From Azospirillaceae bacterium (lineage in GTDB: Bacteria; Pseudomonadota; Alphaproteobacteria; Azospirillales; Azospirillaceae): a stretch of DNA of 64,000 nt. Of the stretch, positions 25,470 to 34,710 are shown piece by piece. The position numbers and the translations under genes are program-made. Within the stretch, counting starts at the first letter, position 1, and every line of letters starts with the position of its first letter. Below the pieces are notes generated by a model. The model worked only from the letters and a program-made list of their open reading frames with translations, was not told the DNA's origin and did no database searches. The DNA lies in NCBI GenBank assembly GCA_035645145.1, contig DASQNC010000049.1, forward strand, positions 43,867 through 107,866. Reading direction: 5' to 3'.

Positions 25470-28400
25470 TTAGGTCGCCGCGGGCAATGCCGTCGGGGGC
25501 GGTTTCGCCGTCCCCAGCAAGTGCCGCAATTCCGCTTTCAGCTGCGCCAGTGCGAACGGCTTCTCCAACACGATCCTGTTCCCGCCGGACAGGCCCAGGT
25601 CGTACCCGGTTGTGAACATGTGGGGAACGCCGCGCGCCGCCAGCAGGTCGGCGGCCGGCCACACCTCCACCCCGCACAGGTTGACGTCCAGCACCGCCGC
25701 ATCGAGATCCCGCTCGTCCGCCGCCAGCCGGAGTGTTTCCCCGAGCGAAGTCGCGGGACCCACCACAGAGCAGCCCAGGCCTTCCAGGGCCTGCCGCATG
25801 GCGAGTGCCAGCAATGCATCGTCCTCCGCCACCAGGACCCGTCGTCCCTCCAGCCGGCCTGCGATGGTACGCGGCGCATGCCGCGCATGCGGCGCCGATG
25901 CACATTCCTCGGTCGTCAGGTGGCCGGCCGCGACCGTGAGCACACAACGCAGCCCTTCCGGTGCCCAGTCGACCGTGACCTTGCCCCCAAGCTGGGCGGT
26001 CGCCCCCCGCAGCATGTCCGAGCCGAAGCCGCGGCGCGTGGGAGGGCCGGTGATTGGCGGGCCGCCCACCTCGCGCCAGTCCAGGCGCAGCCCGCCGCCG
26101 ACCTCCCGCCCCCATGTTACGTTGATCCGCCCGCCGGGTGCGGACAGGGCGCCGTGCTTGGCGGCGTTCGTGGCCAACTCGTGCAGCACCATGGCCATGG
26201 GCTGCACCGCGCCGGGGCCGAGCGTGACGGGAGGGCCGTGGAGGATTGCGCGGCTCTTGTCCTCGGTATCCAGGTACGGGGCGAGCTCCTCCTCCGCGAG
26301 CGCCCGAAGGTCGGCGCCACTCCAGCCTCCCCTTGCCAGCAGCCCATGTGCCCGGGCCAGCGCCGCCACGCGTCCTTCCACCGCATCCACGAAGTCCGCC
26401 GGGTTCTCCGCGGAGGTCAGCCGGACCACGGCCTGCACTACGGCCAGTACATTCTTGGCCCTGTGGTCCACCTCGCGCGCCAGCAACGCCTGCCGTTCCT
26501 CCGCGAGCTTGCGGTCGTGGATGTCCTCGGTGGTTCCGTACCACCGGATGATTTTTCCGTCCTGGTCGCGGCGGGGGAATGCGCGCGAGCGCATCCACCG
26601 GTACGAACCATCGGCCAAGCGGATGCGGTGCTCGATGTCGTAGGGCTCGCCGGTCACAACGGACCGTCCCCATGCCGCCGCCTTCTTCGGCAGATCCTCG
26701 GGGTGGGCAACGGGAACCCAACCTTCGCGCAGGGCCCGCTCGCGGGTGAAGCCGGTCAGGGCCAGCCACCGGTCGCTGATATCCAGGGGGCCGCCATCGG
26801 CGTCCGTCGTCCAGGGTATCTGGGGGTTCAGTTCGACGGTGTGCCGGAAGTGGTCTTCGCTCTCGCGCAGTTTCTGCTCGGCCTGGGCCTGCTCGACGGC
26901 CGCCGATGCGAGCTGGGCGAGCTGGACCAGCATCGCCTCGTCGTCCGCATCGAAATCGTCACCGTCGAGCTTGTCGCAGAGTTGGACGAGCCCGAGGTTC
27001 CTGCCGTCACGCGCGACCAGGGGAACCAGCAGGCATCCCCGCAATGGCGGATGTTCGTCCGCGTCCCCGCGCCGATGGACCTTCAGCTCGGCCTGGGTCA
27101 GGCGGAGCGGCCGGTTGGCCCTGCACACCCGGGCGTAGATGCCGGTGCGGTCGGTGTCGGCCCGGTCGCGCAGCCAGGCATGGGCTTCCGGCGGGGCCAC
27201 GGCAATGACGGACTGGCTCCAATAGGGCCCGAAGGTCAGGCTCACGAGCGCGTGGTGGGCGCCCATGATCTCCTTGGCCGCCTTCGCGATCTCGTTGAGC
27301 TTCGCATCCAGCGTGGGTGCTGCGGTCGCCGCGAGCGACGCGGCGGCGAGGGCCTGGAGCTGTTCGGCCCGCCGGTGCCGCCCTTCGACGTCCATGTACA
27401 CGGTGACGGCCGCAACGATGTTCCCGGTGCTGTCGCGCACCGGGGCGCTGCTCACCTCCAGGCGGCGCATCTCCGTGCCGGACGCCCCATCCCGCGGGTA
27501 TATCATCAGCTCGCGGTCCACCACCTCGCCCCGAAGCAGGGTACGGGCGGTCGGATCGTCCTCGGCCGCATAGGGCTTCCCGTCCGGGTGCAGTGCGCCG
27601 GAACGCCGGTAAGGCGCCATGTCGTCACCCAGCCCGCCGCGTCCGAGCAGTTCGATCGCCTTGTCATTGATGGACAGGGCCCGCCCGCTCGGGGCTTCGG
27701 TGATCGAGATGCCGACGGGGGCTCGGCGGATCAGCGTATCCAGGAATTCGCGTTCCAGCCGCAGCCGCGCTTCGTTTTCACGCAGCCGCTGTTCGGATTG
27801 TTTCCGGTCGGTGACGTCGCGGTAAAGCACCGCCAGGCCTTCGTCGGTGGGGTAGGCCCGGACATCCAGCCAAGTGTCGCGGCTCCTGTCGGCGTAGTTG
27901 AACTCGAAGGACACCGGAACGCGGTCGCACATGGCCCGGCGGTAGTTCGCCTCGACCTGGGTGCCGGCCGTGGCGGGCCAGACCTCCCAAAAGGGTCTTC
28001 CCAGGATGGCCGCGGCTGTGCGGCCATCGATCTGTATGCCCGCTTGGTTGATTTCCACGATGCGGAAGTCGCGGTCCATGATGATGAAGCCCTCGCCGAT
28101 GCTGTCCAGGACAGCGCGGCGGCCCGCGGTTGCCGCTGCGAGCGCCTCCTCGGCGTGCCGGCGTGCCAGGATGGCCCGCGTCAACTCGGTCACATCCTCC
28201 ACCTCGTGGAGGATCCAGGCGACCTCGCCACTGCCCCCGGCCACGGGCGTATTGACCACCCGCCAGTACCGTTCCTCCCGCTGTCCTCCCTCGTCCAAAG
28301 GGCGTCGCAGTGCATATCTCTGTGTCTCCAGGACCTCGGTTCGGCGGCGTGCCAGGACCTCCGCCAGGGAGGCGGCCAGGGTTTGCCGGTCGGTGGCCGC

Positions 28401-28598
28401 CGGATCCCCGGGATCGTGCGGGAACACCTCCTGCACATGGCGTCCGATGATGTCCTCCCGCCGCATCATCGAAATACGAAGATAGGCGTCGTTGACGGCG
28501 ACGATCTTCAGGTCGGGTGCGAACACGGCCGTGGGCGTGGACAGCACCTCGAACAGCGGACGGAAGTCGGAAAGGTTCGAGGTGGTCGCATCAGGCAT
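25470..28598 (-). CDS. Multi-PAS/GAF hybrid histidine kinase, HWE type, with C-terminal receiver
   Basis: A 1042-residue soluble sensor kinase. The ATG at 28598 has GAGGAG upstream and is preferred to the one at 28709. Domains in order: PAS about 10-130, PAS 150-280, PAS 290-415, GAF 425-580, PAS 590-705 (with the PAC end WYGTTEDIHDRK), HWE kinase core about 705-910, receiver about 925-1040. The kinase His712 is in EVDHRAKNVLAVVQAVVRLT, the N box is HELATNAAKHGALS, and the HWE-typical long G-rich tail is present. The receiver has the acidic pair EDD and phosphoacceptor Asp971 in AVLDVNLCG. No membrane segment is seen, so signals are internal (redox, light or metabolite). There is no response regulator next to it. 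Confidence 0.92.
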   Translation of the reverse strand: MPDATTSNLSDFRPLFEVLSTPTAVFAPDLKIVAVNDAYLRISMMRREDIIGRHVQEVFPHDPGDPAATDRQTLAASLAEVLARRRTEVLETQRYALRRPLDEGGQREERYWRVVNTPVAGGSGEVAWILHEVEDVTELTRAILARRHAEEALAAATAGRRAVLDSIGEGFIIMDRDFRIVEINQAGIQIDGRTAAAILGRPFWEVWPATAGTQVEANYRRAMCDRVPVSFEFNYADRSRDTWLDVRAYPTDEGLAVLYRDVTDRKQSEQRLRENEARLRLEREFLDTLIRRAPVGISITEAPSGRALSINDKAIELLGRGGLGDDMAPYRRSGALHPDGKPYAAEDDPTARTLLRGEVVDRELMIYPRDGASGTEMRRLEVSSAPVRDSTGNIVAAVTVYMDVEGRHRRAEQLQALAAASLAATAAPTLDAKLNEIAKAAKEIMGAHHALVSLTFGPYWSQSVIAVAPPEAHAWLRDRADTDRTGIYARVCRANRPLRLTQAELKVHRRGDADEHPPLRGCLLVPLVARDGRNLGLVQLCDKLDGDDFDADDEAMLVQLAQLASAAVEQAQAEQKLRESEDHFRHTVELNPQIPWTTDADGGPLDISDRWLALTGFTRERALREGWVPVAHPEDLPKKAAAWGRSVVTGEPYDIEHRIRLADGSYRWMRSRAFPRRDQDGKIIRWYGTTEDIHDRKLAEERQALLAREVDHRAKNVLAVVQAVVRLTSAENPADFVDAVEGRVAALARAHGLLARGGWSGADLRALAEEELAPYLDTEDKSRAILHGPPVTLGPGAVQPMAMVLHELATNAAKHGALSAPGGRINVTWGREVGGGLRLDWREVGGPPITGPPTRRGFGSDMLRGATAQLGGKVTVDWAPEGLRCVLTVAAGHLTTEECASAPHARHAPRTIAGRLEGRRVLVAEDDALLALAMRQALEGLGCSVVGPATSLGETLRLAADERDLDAAVLDVNLCGVEVWPAADLLAARGVPHMFTTGYDLGLSGGNRIVLEKPFALAQLKAELRHLLGTAKPPPTALPAAT

Positions 28599-29519
28599 GG
28601 GGCGGCTCCTCGGCAGGGGCAGGCTGGGAGCGCTCTTGGACCGGACGAAGCGCTGTATACATCGCGTCGCTGGTGGACGCGCAGTGTTTGGGATCCCCGA
28701 CGAAGCCAACGGGACTGTCGGTGGGGAGAGCCTTCGGCAACGGTCGGTTCATTCCCATGGCACCAACCTGATCTGTGCCCGGACCGCACCCTATGATGTA
28801 TCACCACATTGGAACGTCTTGAGACCTATTCCGACGGCGGTGACCCAAAGGCTAGGGCTATGTACAATGTGGCATTCGATCCCGCCGTGGAGCCTCCGCG
28901 CTTGGGCTGTCGCACAGCGGATCCACAGACGGACGCGGTCGCAAAAAAAAGCGCTGTTGGCGGGTAAATGGCGCATTCGATGTGTGGTGACGCCGTCGAG
29001 CAGTAACAATGCGCCCTCCTGCCAACCCGCCAGGGCGGTATACGGTTTCAACCTCAACTCGCATCAAATCGGGATCTGGTGGATTGTGGGTAGTTCCTCC
29101 ATCAAAAGACCCGACGCTGAACCTTCGACTGCTGGCGGCCCTGTCCGGGCTGATCTTGACGAGCGGTTGCGCATCCATCACGTCCGTCGACATGAGTTCC
29201 AGCGCCGCCGACCCGTACCCGCCGCAGGTGCTCGTGCCGCTGGTGCCGATCAGCGCACCGCAGCCGCAATCGGCCCCGGCAGCCGGCCAGCCGTCCGCCA
29301 CGCCAGCGGCCGGGCGGAAGAGTGCGCCAACGAGCGGATGGGAAGGGTGGGCGGCAGAAGCCTTGGAACAGCGGCCGTCCGACCGGGCCTATGCGACGGT
29401 GGGCACCGTTGGACAGTGGCAAAGCTTCGACGTTTGTGAAAGCCGGGTGCCGGGGGCGCGTTCCCTCCCCAGGGCCTGCCTGTGTGCCCGCCCAGGCGGG
29501 GCCCTGAGTTTCCGGCAGT
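28599..29519. other. Low-coding region with a possible lipoprotein remnant
   Basis: About 900 bases without a supportable intact gene. One plus-strand stretch, about 29119-29400, reads like the start of a small lipoprotein (LRLLAALSGLILTSGCAS, with a Cys after a hydrophobic run, then a Pro/Ser/Gln-rich spacer). However, it has no ATG or GTG at the right place, only a possible TTG near 29085, and the frame then runs with no stop into sequence antisense to the LysR gene. It may be a decayed or frameshifted gene, or chance. The AT-richer part 28780-29060 may contain promoters. Confidence 0.35.
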
Positions 29520-29552
29520 CCCTTCCTTGGCCCTTCCTTGGCCCTTCCTTGG
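29520..29552. repeat. Three tandem copies of an 11-base unit
   Basis: CCCTTCCTTGG is repeated exactly three times without spacers (29520-29530, 29531-29541, 29542-29552). It lies 18 bases beyond the U tract of the minus-strand terminator. The period is not a multiple of three and no gene covers it. Confidence 0.85.
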
Positions 29553-29570
29553 CCACCGGAGCGGGCGGGC

Positions 29571-29603
29571 AAAAAAAAGCCCGGAGGCCAAAAGGCTCCG
29601 GGC
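29571..29603 (-). terminator. Strong intrinsic terminator (minus strand)
   Basis: Read on the minus strand, GCCCGGAG plus CC pairs with GG plus CTCCGGGC around a TTTT loop, with one bulged C, and is followed at once by eight T (29578-29571). This is the best textbook rho-independent terminator in the window. It lies 225 bases downstream of the LysR stop, so it ends either a long LysR 3' region or a separate small RNA. Confidence 0.85.
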
Positions 29604-29706
29604 GAGTTGAACAGGGAGGCTTCACGTCTGGGAGACGCGGGGTCCGAAGACCCCACCCTGGGCCGGGCCCAGGGCGAAACGTCGAACGCTGCGCTGCAAC
29701 ATTCAA
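29604..29706 (-). ncRNA. Structured small RNA candidate
   Basis: On the minus strand three hairpins stand in a row before the terminator: CCCTGGGC/GCCCAGGG (29656-29674), GGGGTC-TTCG-GACCCC (29639-29654, an extra-stable UUCG tetraloop) and CGTCT/AGACG (29625-29637). The flanks GTTGAA (29701-29706 region) and TTCAAC (29607-29612 region) can close the whole module, which would leave a CCTCCC stretch unpaired. No protein frame here is convincing. The layout, with an independent terminator 225 bases after LysR, fits an sRNA or a structured 3' UTR. I considered 6S RNA but the module is short and I cannot assign a family. Confidence 0.42.
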
Positions 29707-29827
29707 CGGGCGCAAATGTATGCACCGGCGGCTCGAAGACCAGCCGCAAATTGGACAAGCAACCATGCGTCGTGCGCATGCCTTGGGCTTGGCGTTCCGC
29801 GTTTGCGTGCGCGGCTTCTCAACGCCC

Positions 29828-30718
29828 TTAGAAGCGGGACTCGGCGACCTTGCGCACCAGGAAGTCGCGGAAGACGGCGATGCGCTTGGAGTGGCGCAGT
29901 TCCTCGGCGTACACGAAGTACGCTTCCACCTTGGGGCCGTTCAGCTCGGGCAGGATCCGCACGAATTCCGGATTGTCGGCGACCATGTAGTCGGCCAACG
30001 CGGCAATGCCCAGGCCGGCTTCCACCGCGCGGTAGATGGCGTAGCTGGAATTCACACGCAGCACCGGCTTCCGCCGGCCATTGGCCGGTTCGCCCGCTTC
30101 CAGCAGCCAGTTGATGTTGGAAATCGGCGCCCGCGCCTCGTCCGGATAGGCGATGATCTCGTGCTGGTCGAGCTCGGCCACCGTCGCGGGCGTGCCCCGG
30201 CGTGCGAGATAGGTCTTCGACGCGTAGACGTGGATGTTGAGAGTCATCAAGTGCCGCTGGATCAGGTCCGGCTGGCGCGGGACGGACAGGCGGATGGCGA
30301 CATCCGCCTCGCGCATGCCCAGGTCCAGCTCGCTGTCGTCGATCAGCAGCGTGAAATCGATGTCCGGATAAAGCTTCAGGAACTCCGGCAGGCGGGGCGT
30401 CAGCCACGTCGAGCCGAGCCCCACCGTCGTCGTCACCTTCAGCGGTCCGCGCGGGTTCTCCTTGCTGTCCGACAGCATGGCCTCGGTCATGGACAGCTTG
30501 GCGAACACGTCGCGCGCCGTGCGGTAGAGAAGCTCGCCCTGCTCGGTCAGGATCAGGCCACGCGCATGCCGGTGGAAGAGCGGTACGTTCAAGCTCTCCT
30601 CAAGCGCGCTGATCTGGCGGCTCACCGCGGACTGGCTGAGGTTCAGCACCTCGCCCGCATGGGTGAAGCTTCCCGCCTCCGCGACGGCGTGGAAAACCCG
30701 CAGCTTGTCCCAATCCAT
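29828..30718 (-). CDS. LysR-family transcriptional regulator
   Basis: A 296-residue LysR regulator. The start is taken at 30718 (MDWDKLRVFHAVAEAGSFTH), the standard first helix; an ATG 48 bases upstream (30766) is also in frame. The winged helix-turn-helix is clear in LNLSQSAVSRQISALEESLN and VPLFHRHARGLILTEQG. The remaining 200 residues are the periplasmic-binding-like effector domain (STWLTPRLPEFLKLYPDIDF onward). It follows trxB on the same strand after 248 bases and is the last protein gene before the structured RNA candidate and terminator. The target and inducer are unknown; linkage to trxB is compatible with a redox role. Confidence 0.93.
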   Translation of the reverse strand: MDWDKLRVFHAVAEAGSFTHAGEVLNLSQSAVSRQISALEESLNVPLFHRHARGLILTEQGELLYRTARDVFAKLSMTEAMLSDSKENPRGPLKVTTTVGLGSTWLTPRLPEFLKLYPDIDFTLLIDDSELDLGMREADVAIRLSVPRQPDLIQRHLMTLNIHVYASKTYLARRGTPATVAELDQHEIIAYPDEARAPISNINWLLEAGEPANGRRKPVLRVNSSYAIYRAVEAGLGIAALADYMVADNPEFVRILPELNGPKVEAYFVYAEELRHSKRIAVFRDFLVRKVAESRF

Positions 30719-30966
30719 GGCGCCCCGCACGGGCCGATCCGCTTCCGGTACCGGCCGCTCCCCCATTTTCCCGCGGGGCAGCCATGCACCCCGCGCAAAG
30801 ACAATACACCGGGACCTGCGGCCGGGTCACCCCTTGGTGTACACGGCCCGGCCGAATAGTCCCGGAAGACCCCATGCCCTGCCGCGAGCACCGAGCCCAT
30901 CGGCAATTGCTCGGTGATCCTCTCCCGTTTGCCAACGCTATTCGGACGTCCTGCCTTTTGCCGCCG

Positions 30967-31980
30967 CTATTCGGCCGCCGCGGCCTTCAAGGGCTGGGGC
31001 GCGCTGTCCGGCATTCCGGCGTCCTGGGCGGCCAGCCAGCGTTCGGCTTCGAGCGCCGCCATGCAGCCCATGCCGGCGGCGGTGACGGCCTGACGGAAGT
31101 GTTTGTCCTTCACATCGCCCGCCGCGAACACGCCGGCCACGCTGGTGGCGGTCGAATCGGGCGCGGTCAGGATGTAGCCCTCGTCGTCCATCGCGACCTG
31201 GCCCCGGAAGATTTTGGTCGCCGGATCATGGCCGATGGCGATGAACACGCCTTCGACCGCCAATTCCCGGCTGTCGCCGGTCTTGGCATTGCGCAGGCGC
31301 AGGCCGGTCACCCGCTTGGGGTCGGTGGATCCCGGCGCACCGCCTTCGCCCAGCACCTCCTCCACCACATGGTCCCAGACCACGCTGATCTTCGGATTCC
31401 GGGCGACCCGCTCCTGCAGCACCTTCTCGCCGCGGAACTGGTCGCGACGGTGGACGATCGTGACGTGCGAGGCATGGTGGGTCAGGTACAGCGCCTCCTC
31501 CAGCGCCGTGTTCCCGCCCCCCACCACCGCCACCGGGCGGCCGCGGAAGAAGAAGCCGTCGCAGGTCGCGCACGCCGACACGCCGAAGCCCTGGTAGTGC
31601 ATCTCGGACGCCAGGCCCAGCCATCGGGCCTGGGCTCCGGTCGCGATCACCACCGCGTCGGCGGTGTAGACGTCGCCGCTGTCCGTCCGGGCGGTGAACG
31701 GGCGGCGTGCGAAGTCCACCTCGGTCACCACGTCGAACACCATCTCCGTCCCGTAGCGCTCGGCCTGCTTCTGCATGGCTTCCATCAGGACGGGACCGGA
31801 GATCGGGTCCTCGAACCCGGGATAGTTTTCCACGTCGGTGGTGATGGTCAGCTGACCGCCCGGCTGCAGACCCTGGATCAGGACCGGCTTCATGTTGGCC
31901 CGGGCGGCATAGACCGCCGCGGTGTAGCCGGCCGGACCGCCCCCGATGATCAGGGTGCGGACGTGACGGTGCTGGGGCAT
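30967..31980 (-). CDS. trxB: Thioredoxin reductase
   Basis: A 337-residue flavoprotein that passes electrons from NADPH to thioredoxin. The start at 31980 fits the family N-terminus (RTLIIGGGPAGYTAAVYAAR, FAD-binding GxGxxG). The redox-active pair is C137-x-x-C140 in SACATCDGFFF, the NADPH motif is VAVVGGGNTALEEALYL with HRRDQFR after it, and the second FAD motif is VAGVFAAGDVKDKHFRQAVT. Length and motif order are normal for the low-molecular-weight bacterial enzyme. A 20-residue C-terminal extension is rich in Ala and Pro. It lies 26 bases after the unknown 637-residue protein gene, so readthrough is likely. Confidence 0.97.
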   Translation of the reverse strand: MPQHRHVRTLIIGGGPAGYTAAVYAARANMKPVLIQGLQPGGQLTITTDVENYPGFEDPISGPVLMEAMQKQAERYGTEMVFDVVTEVDFARRPFTARTDSGDVYTADAVVIATGAQARWLGLASEMHYQGFGVSACATCDGFFFRGRPVAVVGGGNTALEEALYLTHHASHVTIVHRRDQFRGEKVLQERVARNPKISVVWDHVVEEVLGEGGAPGSTDPKRVTGLRLRNAKTGDSRELAVEGVFIAIGHDPATKIFRGQVAMDDEGYILTAPDSTATSVAGVFAAGDVKDKHFRQAVTAAGMGCMAALEAERWLAAQDAGMPDSAPQPLKAAAAE

Positions 31981-32006
31981 TGGGGCGCTCCGACGGAAGG
32001 CGGGTT

Positions 32007-33920
32007 CTAAAAGCCGAACATGTGGTCGAGGCTGAACGCGGTCTCGCCGCAAATCAACCCATGGTACCCAAACAACCTACATGTTGTGTCTCGGATCAGG
32101 ATATAGCCATTTGCGCCCGCTTTCGCACGTTCGGCTTCGGCGAATTCCGCGTGGTACCGGAAATGCAGGGAGCCGCCGCACGGGATCGCATAGCCCCGCC
32201 GTGCAACCTCCTGCCCGGTACCGTCCATCAGCATGAACACGGTGTCCGAAGTCGGATGCCAGGGCGTGGAGGCCGGATAGATCAAGTGGCACAGGCTGTC
32301 GTACCGCCCCGGGCCCAGCCGCAGGAACAGGCGGGTGGTCAGGCCGGGCGGACGGCCGGCATAGCTTTGCGGCTCGTTCCTATAGGTCAGCGCGGTGTTG
32401 AAGACGTGGCTGCCGAAGCTCGTCTCCGCCGCGTGGCCCGAGGCGGTGTCCTCGTAGCGGAAGATGGCGTGCAGCCAGCCGTCGGCCACCTGGCCCGCCG
32501 CGAAGTCGTAGGTGAGTTCCAGGTGTCCGTTCGGGGTGCCCAGCTTGACGCCGGCCTCGGCCAACAGCGCCCCCACCTCGATGGCACGGGCATGGTTGCG
32601 CGGCAGGTTGCCGAAGCGGTGGCGCGCCACTTCGCGCCCGTTCGCATCGAAAACCGTGCACTGGATCGGCAGGTGTGTTTGCGCGGTCGACATGGGTGTG
32701 GGCAGAACCCAGGTGCGGAACCGCGCCGGGTCGAACACCGGGGCCGGCAGGATGAAGCCTTTGCCCAGCAGCCCGCCCAATTCGGGCAGCTTCGGATCGG
32801 CCTTCAGGTCGGTGCGCTGGACGTTCGGATGGGCGATCCGCTGGCGGCCGTGACGGGCGAACACCTCGTAACGCGGGCGGACCATGTGCCGTCCGGCGTG
32901 GACCTCGATCTGCGCCGGCCACTTCACATCCGGCAGCAGCTCGGCCACGTCGAGCCGGTGGCTGGCAAACGGCGGGATCTCCCGGTCCAGGGGCACCGGC
33001 GGGCCTTCGCCCATCCGGTTCAGTGCCACGCCACCCTTGGGAATCGGGCAGGGATGGCTGTTCTGCACCCACAGCACCACCGTCTCGTCCGCCTTGGGGG
33101 CGGGCACGCCGGCATAGAGGTCCGACGGCCAGGCATTGGCGTCGTGGGTGCAGGACAGCACCGTGTCCTCGTCGCCGTAGGTGTCGAGCGCGTACTTGAC
33201 CACGTCGTGGCCCGCGGCCCCCTGCACGTGCACGAAGAGCTGTCCGGTGAACGGGGGCAGGTCGAAACGGCGGCGGATCTCGGCGGAGTCGATGCTGATG
33301 GTGGCGTTGGCCGCCGGCAGCGGATCCTCCCAGGTGGCCAGCTCGCGGCCGTCCGTGTCGAACAGGCGGCACCACATGCGCGGCGACTGGGCGCCGTAGG
33401 CGCTCCAGTAGTTCGCGGTCACAATGCGGGTGTGTTGGCCGTCCGCGTCGCGGAAAAAGGCGAAGTTGGTGGCGAAGTTGATGCCGGCCAGATAGTTGCG
33501 CTTGTCCGACACCATCGGGTCCGGCAGCCGCGCGGCATCCAGGGACACGACCTCCGTCCCGGCCGGAACCAGGGTGCGGATCTGGGCGAGCAGGCGGTCC
33601 GCATCGAAGGCGGCGATGAACAGTGTCCGTGCGCCGGACCGGGACAGGGCCGTGACCGGCTCGGTCGTGCGGCCCAGGGCCGCGGCACCGATCTTCTCGA
33701 CGTCCTGCACGAAGACGCCGGCCAGCTCGATCCCCGACAGGTCGTAGAGTGCGGCGAAGGTGGACAGGTGGCCCATCGGGTCATAGACCGCGACGGGCCC
33801 GGCCGCCTTCAGGCGCGCCACCAGCTCGGCGCAGCGGGGCGCCGCCAGCGGATGCCCCACGGCCTTGAAGAAGCTCGACCCGCCGGTCGTGTTGGAAAAG
33901 GTCTCGATCTGAAGGGCCAT
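32007..33920 (-). CDS. Large protein of unknown function, coupled to a 2OG oxygenase
   Basis: A 637-residue protein that I do not recognise. The start at 33920 (MALQIETFSNTTGGSSFFKA) has GGATCCGGA-like purine bases upstream. The first 140 residues have a Rossmann-like look (GPVAVYDPMGHLSTFAALYD, then VFVQDVEKIG). The rest is rich in beta-strand patterns with many aromatic and His residues, for example VKYALDTYGDEDTVLSCTHD and a later FRYEDTASGHAAETSFGSHV, suggesting two or more beta-sandwich domains. There is no signal peptide and no membrane segment. It lies 59 bases after the oxygenase gene and 26 bases before trxB, all on one strand. Its role may be as substrate or partner of the oxygenase. 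Confidence 0.75.
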   Translation of the reverse strand: MALQIETFSNTTGGSSFFKAVGHPLAAPRCAELVARLKAAGPVAVYDPMGHLSTFAALYDLSGIELAGVFVQDVEKIGAAALGRTTEPVTALSRSGARTLFIAAFDADRLLAQIRTLVPAGTEVVSLDAARLPDPMVSDKRNYLAGINFATNFAFFRDADGQHTRIVTANYWSAYGAQSPRMWCRLFDTDGRELATWEDPLPAANATISIDSAEIRRRFDLPPFTGQLFVHVQGAAGHDVVKYALDTYGDEDTVLSCTHDANAWPSDLYAGVPAPKADETVVLWVQNSHPCPIPKGGVALNRMGEGPPVPLDREIPPFASHRLDVAELLPDVKWPAQIEVHAGRHMVRPRYEVFARHGRQRIAHPNVQRTDLKADPKLPELGGLLGKGFILPAPVFDPARFRTWVLPTPMSTAQTHLPIQCTVFDANGREVARHRFGNLPRNHARAIEVGALLAEAGVKLGTPNGHLELTYDFAAGQVADGWLHAIFRYEDTASGHAAETSFGSHVFNTALTYRNEPQSYAGRPPGLTTRLFLRLGPGRYDSLCHLIYPASTPWHPTSDTVFMLMDGTGQEVARRGYAIPCGGSLHFRYHAEFAEAERAKAGANGYILIRDTTCRLFGYHGLICGETAFSLDHMFGF

Positions 33921-33979
33921 GGGGCGTCCGGATCCGGATGTGGGGGCGTCTTGCGGTTGCGTGCGGCGTCGGAAATCCG

Positions 33980-34684
33980 TCAGGCGAACGGATTCAGGCG
34001 CTTCAGCGTCGCCGAGAGGCGGTGGCGGGTCTGTTCGCGCCAGACCACGCCCGCGTCGGTCACCCAGTTCAACTGGATCGCCCGCCGCGGGCCTTCGACC
34101 GGGGCGTGCCCGTGCCAGGCGTTCGGGGTGTTGCGGAAGGCCAGCAGCGTGCCCTCGTGCGGGGGGACTTCGGCCACCATGTCGTCGAGGTTGTCGCCCG
34201 ACCGCAGAAGGCGCAGCCGGCCGCCCGGATGCTCCCATCCCGCGTTCATGTAGATCAGCACGGTGATCAGCTTGGTCCGGCTGTCCAGGTGGATCTGCCC
34301 GTCGCGGGCGCGGGCCATGCCGCGGACGGTGATCATGGTCGGGTGGCGGGTCAAATCCATCCCGAACTTTTCGGAAAAGGCGGCCGCCAGCTCCGGCCCC
34401 TCCAGGTCCCGGATCAGGGCGTCGAACGCCGGCCCGCTGCGAAGGCCGTGCAGGGGAAAGCTGCCCGGCTTGTCGATCGCCGGCCAATCCCGGTTGATGG
34501 CTTCGCGCGCCTCGGTCCGGATGAAGCCCGGAACGATCAGGTGGTCGAACGGCTCCGGGATCAGCGGCGTGGACCGGAACGCGCCGATGTCAATGGTCGG
34601 ACCCGCAAAGGTCGCGGGCTGGGCGGATCGGGCGGCCGGGCTTGCGGTCATGGCGGTCAGCACCTGCGAATGATTCTCAGACAT
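33980..34684 (-). CDS. 2-oxoglutarate/Fe(II)-dependent dioxygenase
   Basis: A 234-residue oxygenase with the prolyl-hydroxylase-like double-stranded beta helix. The iron ligands are His132 and Asp134 in GQIHLDSRTK and His191 in NAWHGHAP; Arg200/Arg201 in GPRRAIQLNW would bind the 2-oxoglutarate carboxylate. HPGGRLRLL and EGTLLAFRN are typical strands of the fold. The start is uncertain: ATG 34684 is used, with alternatives at 34651 and 34738, the last overlapping the upstream gene. It lies 26 bases after the ELM1-like gene. The substrate is not known; a protein side chain, a polysaccharide or a small molecule are all possible. Confidence 0.87.
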   Translation of the reverse strand: MSENHSQVLTAMTASPAARSAQPATFAGPTIDIGAFRSTPLIPEPFDHLIVPGFIRTEAREAINRDWPAIDKPGSFPLHGLRSGPAFDALIRDLEGPELAAAFSEKFGMDLTRHPTMITVRGMARARDGQIHLDSRTKLITVLIYMNAGWEHPGGRLRLLRSGDNLDDMVAEVPPHEGTLLAFRNTPNAWHGHAPVEGPRRAIQLNWVTDAGVVWREQTRHRLSATLKRLNPFA

Positions 34685-34710
34685 CAACGTGGAACCGCCG
34701 TCGCGTCCGG

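Noticed and set aside
25266..28796. Long plus-strand open frame antisense to the hybrid kinase
   Set aside because: Same cause; the kinase domains on the other strand are unambiguous.
29604..29706. Assignment of the structured RNA as 6S RNA
   Set aside because: The closed module is only about 100 bases and lacks the long paired arms with a central bubble. I kept it as an unassigned candidate.
29009..30859. Plus-strand frame with a lipoprotein-like start
   Set aside because: It has no good start codon and runs without stop through sequence antisense to LysR, so I list only a possible remnant inside the low-coding region.
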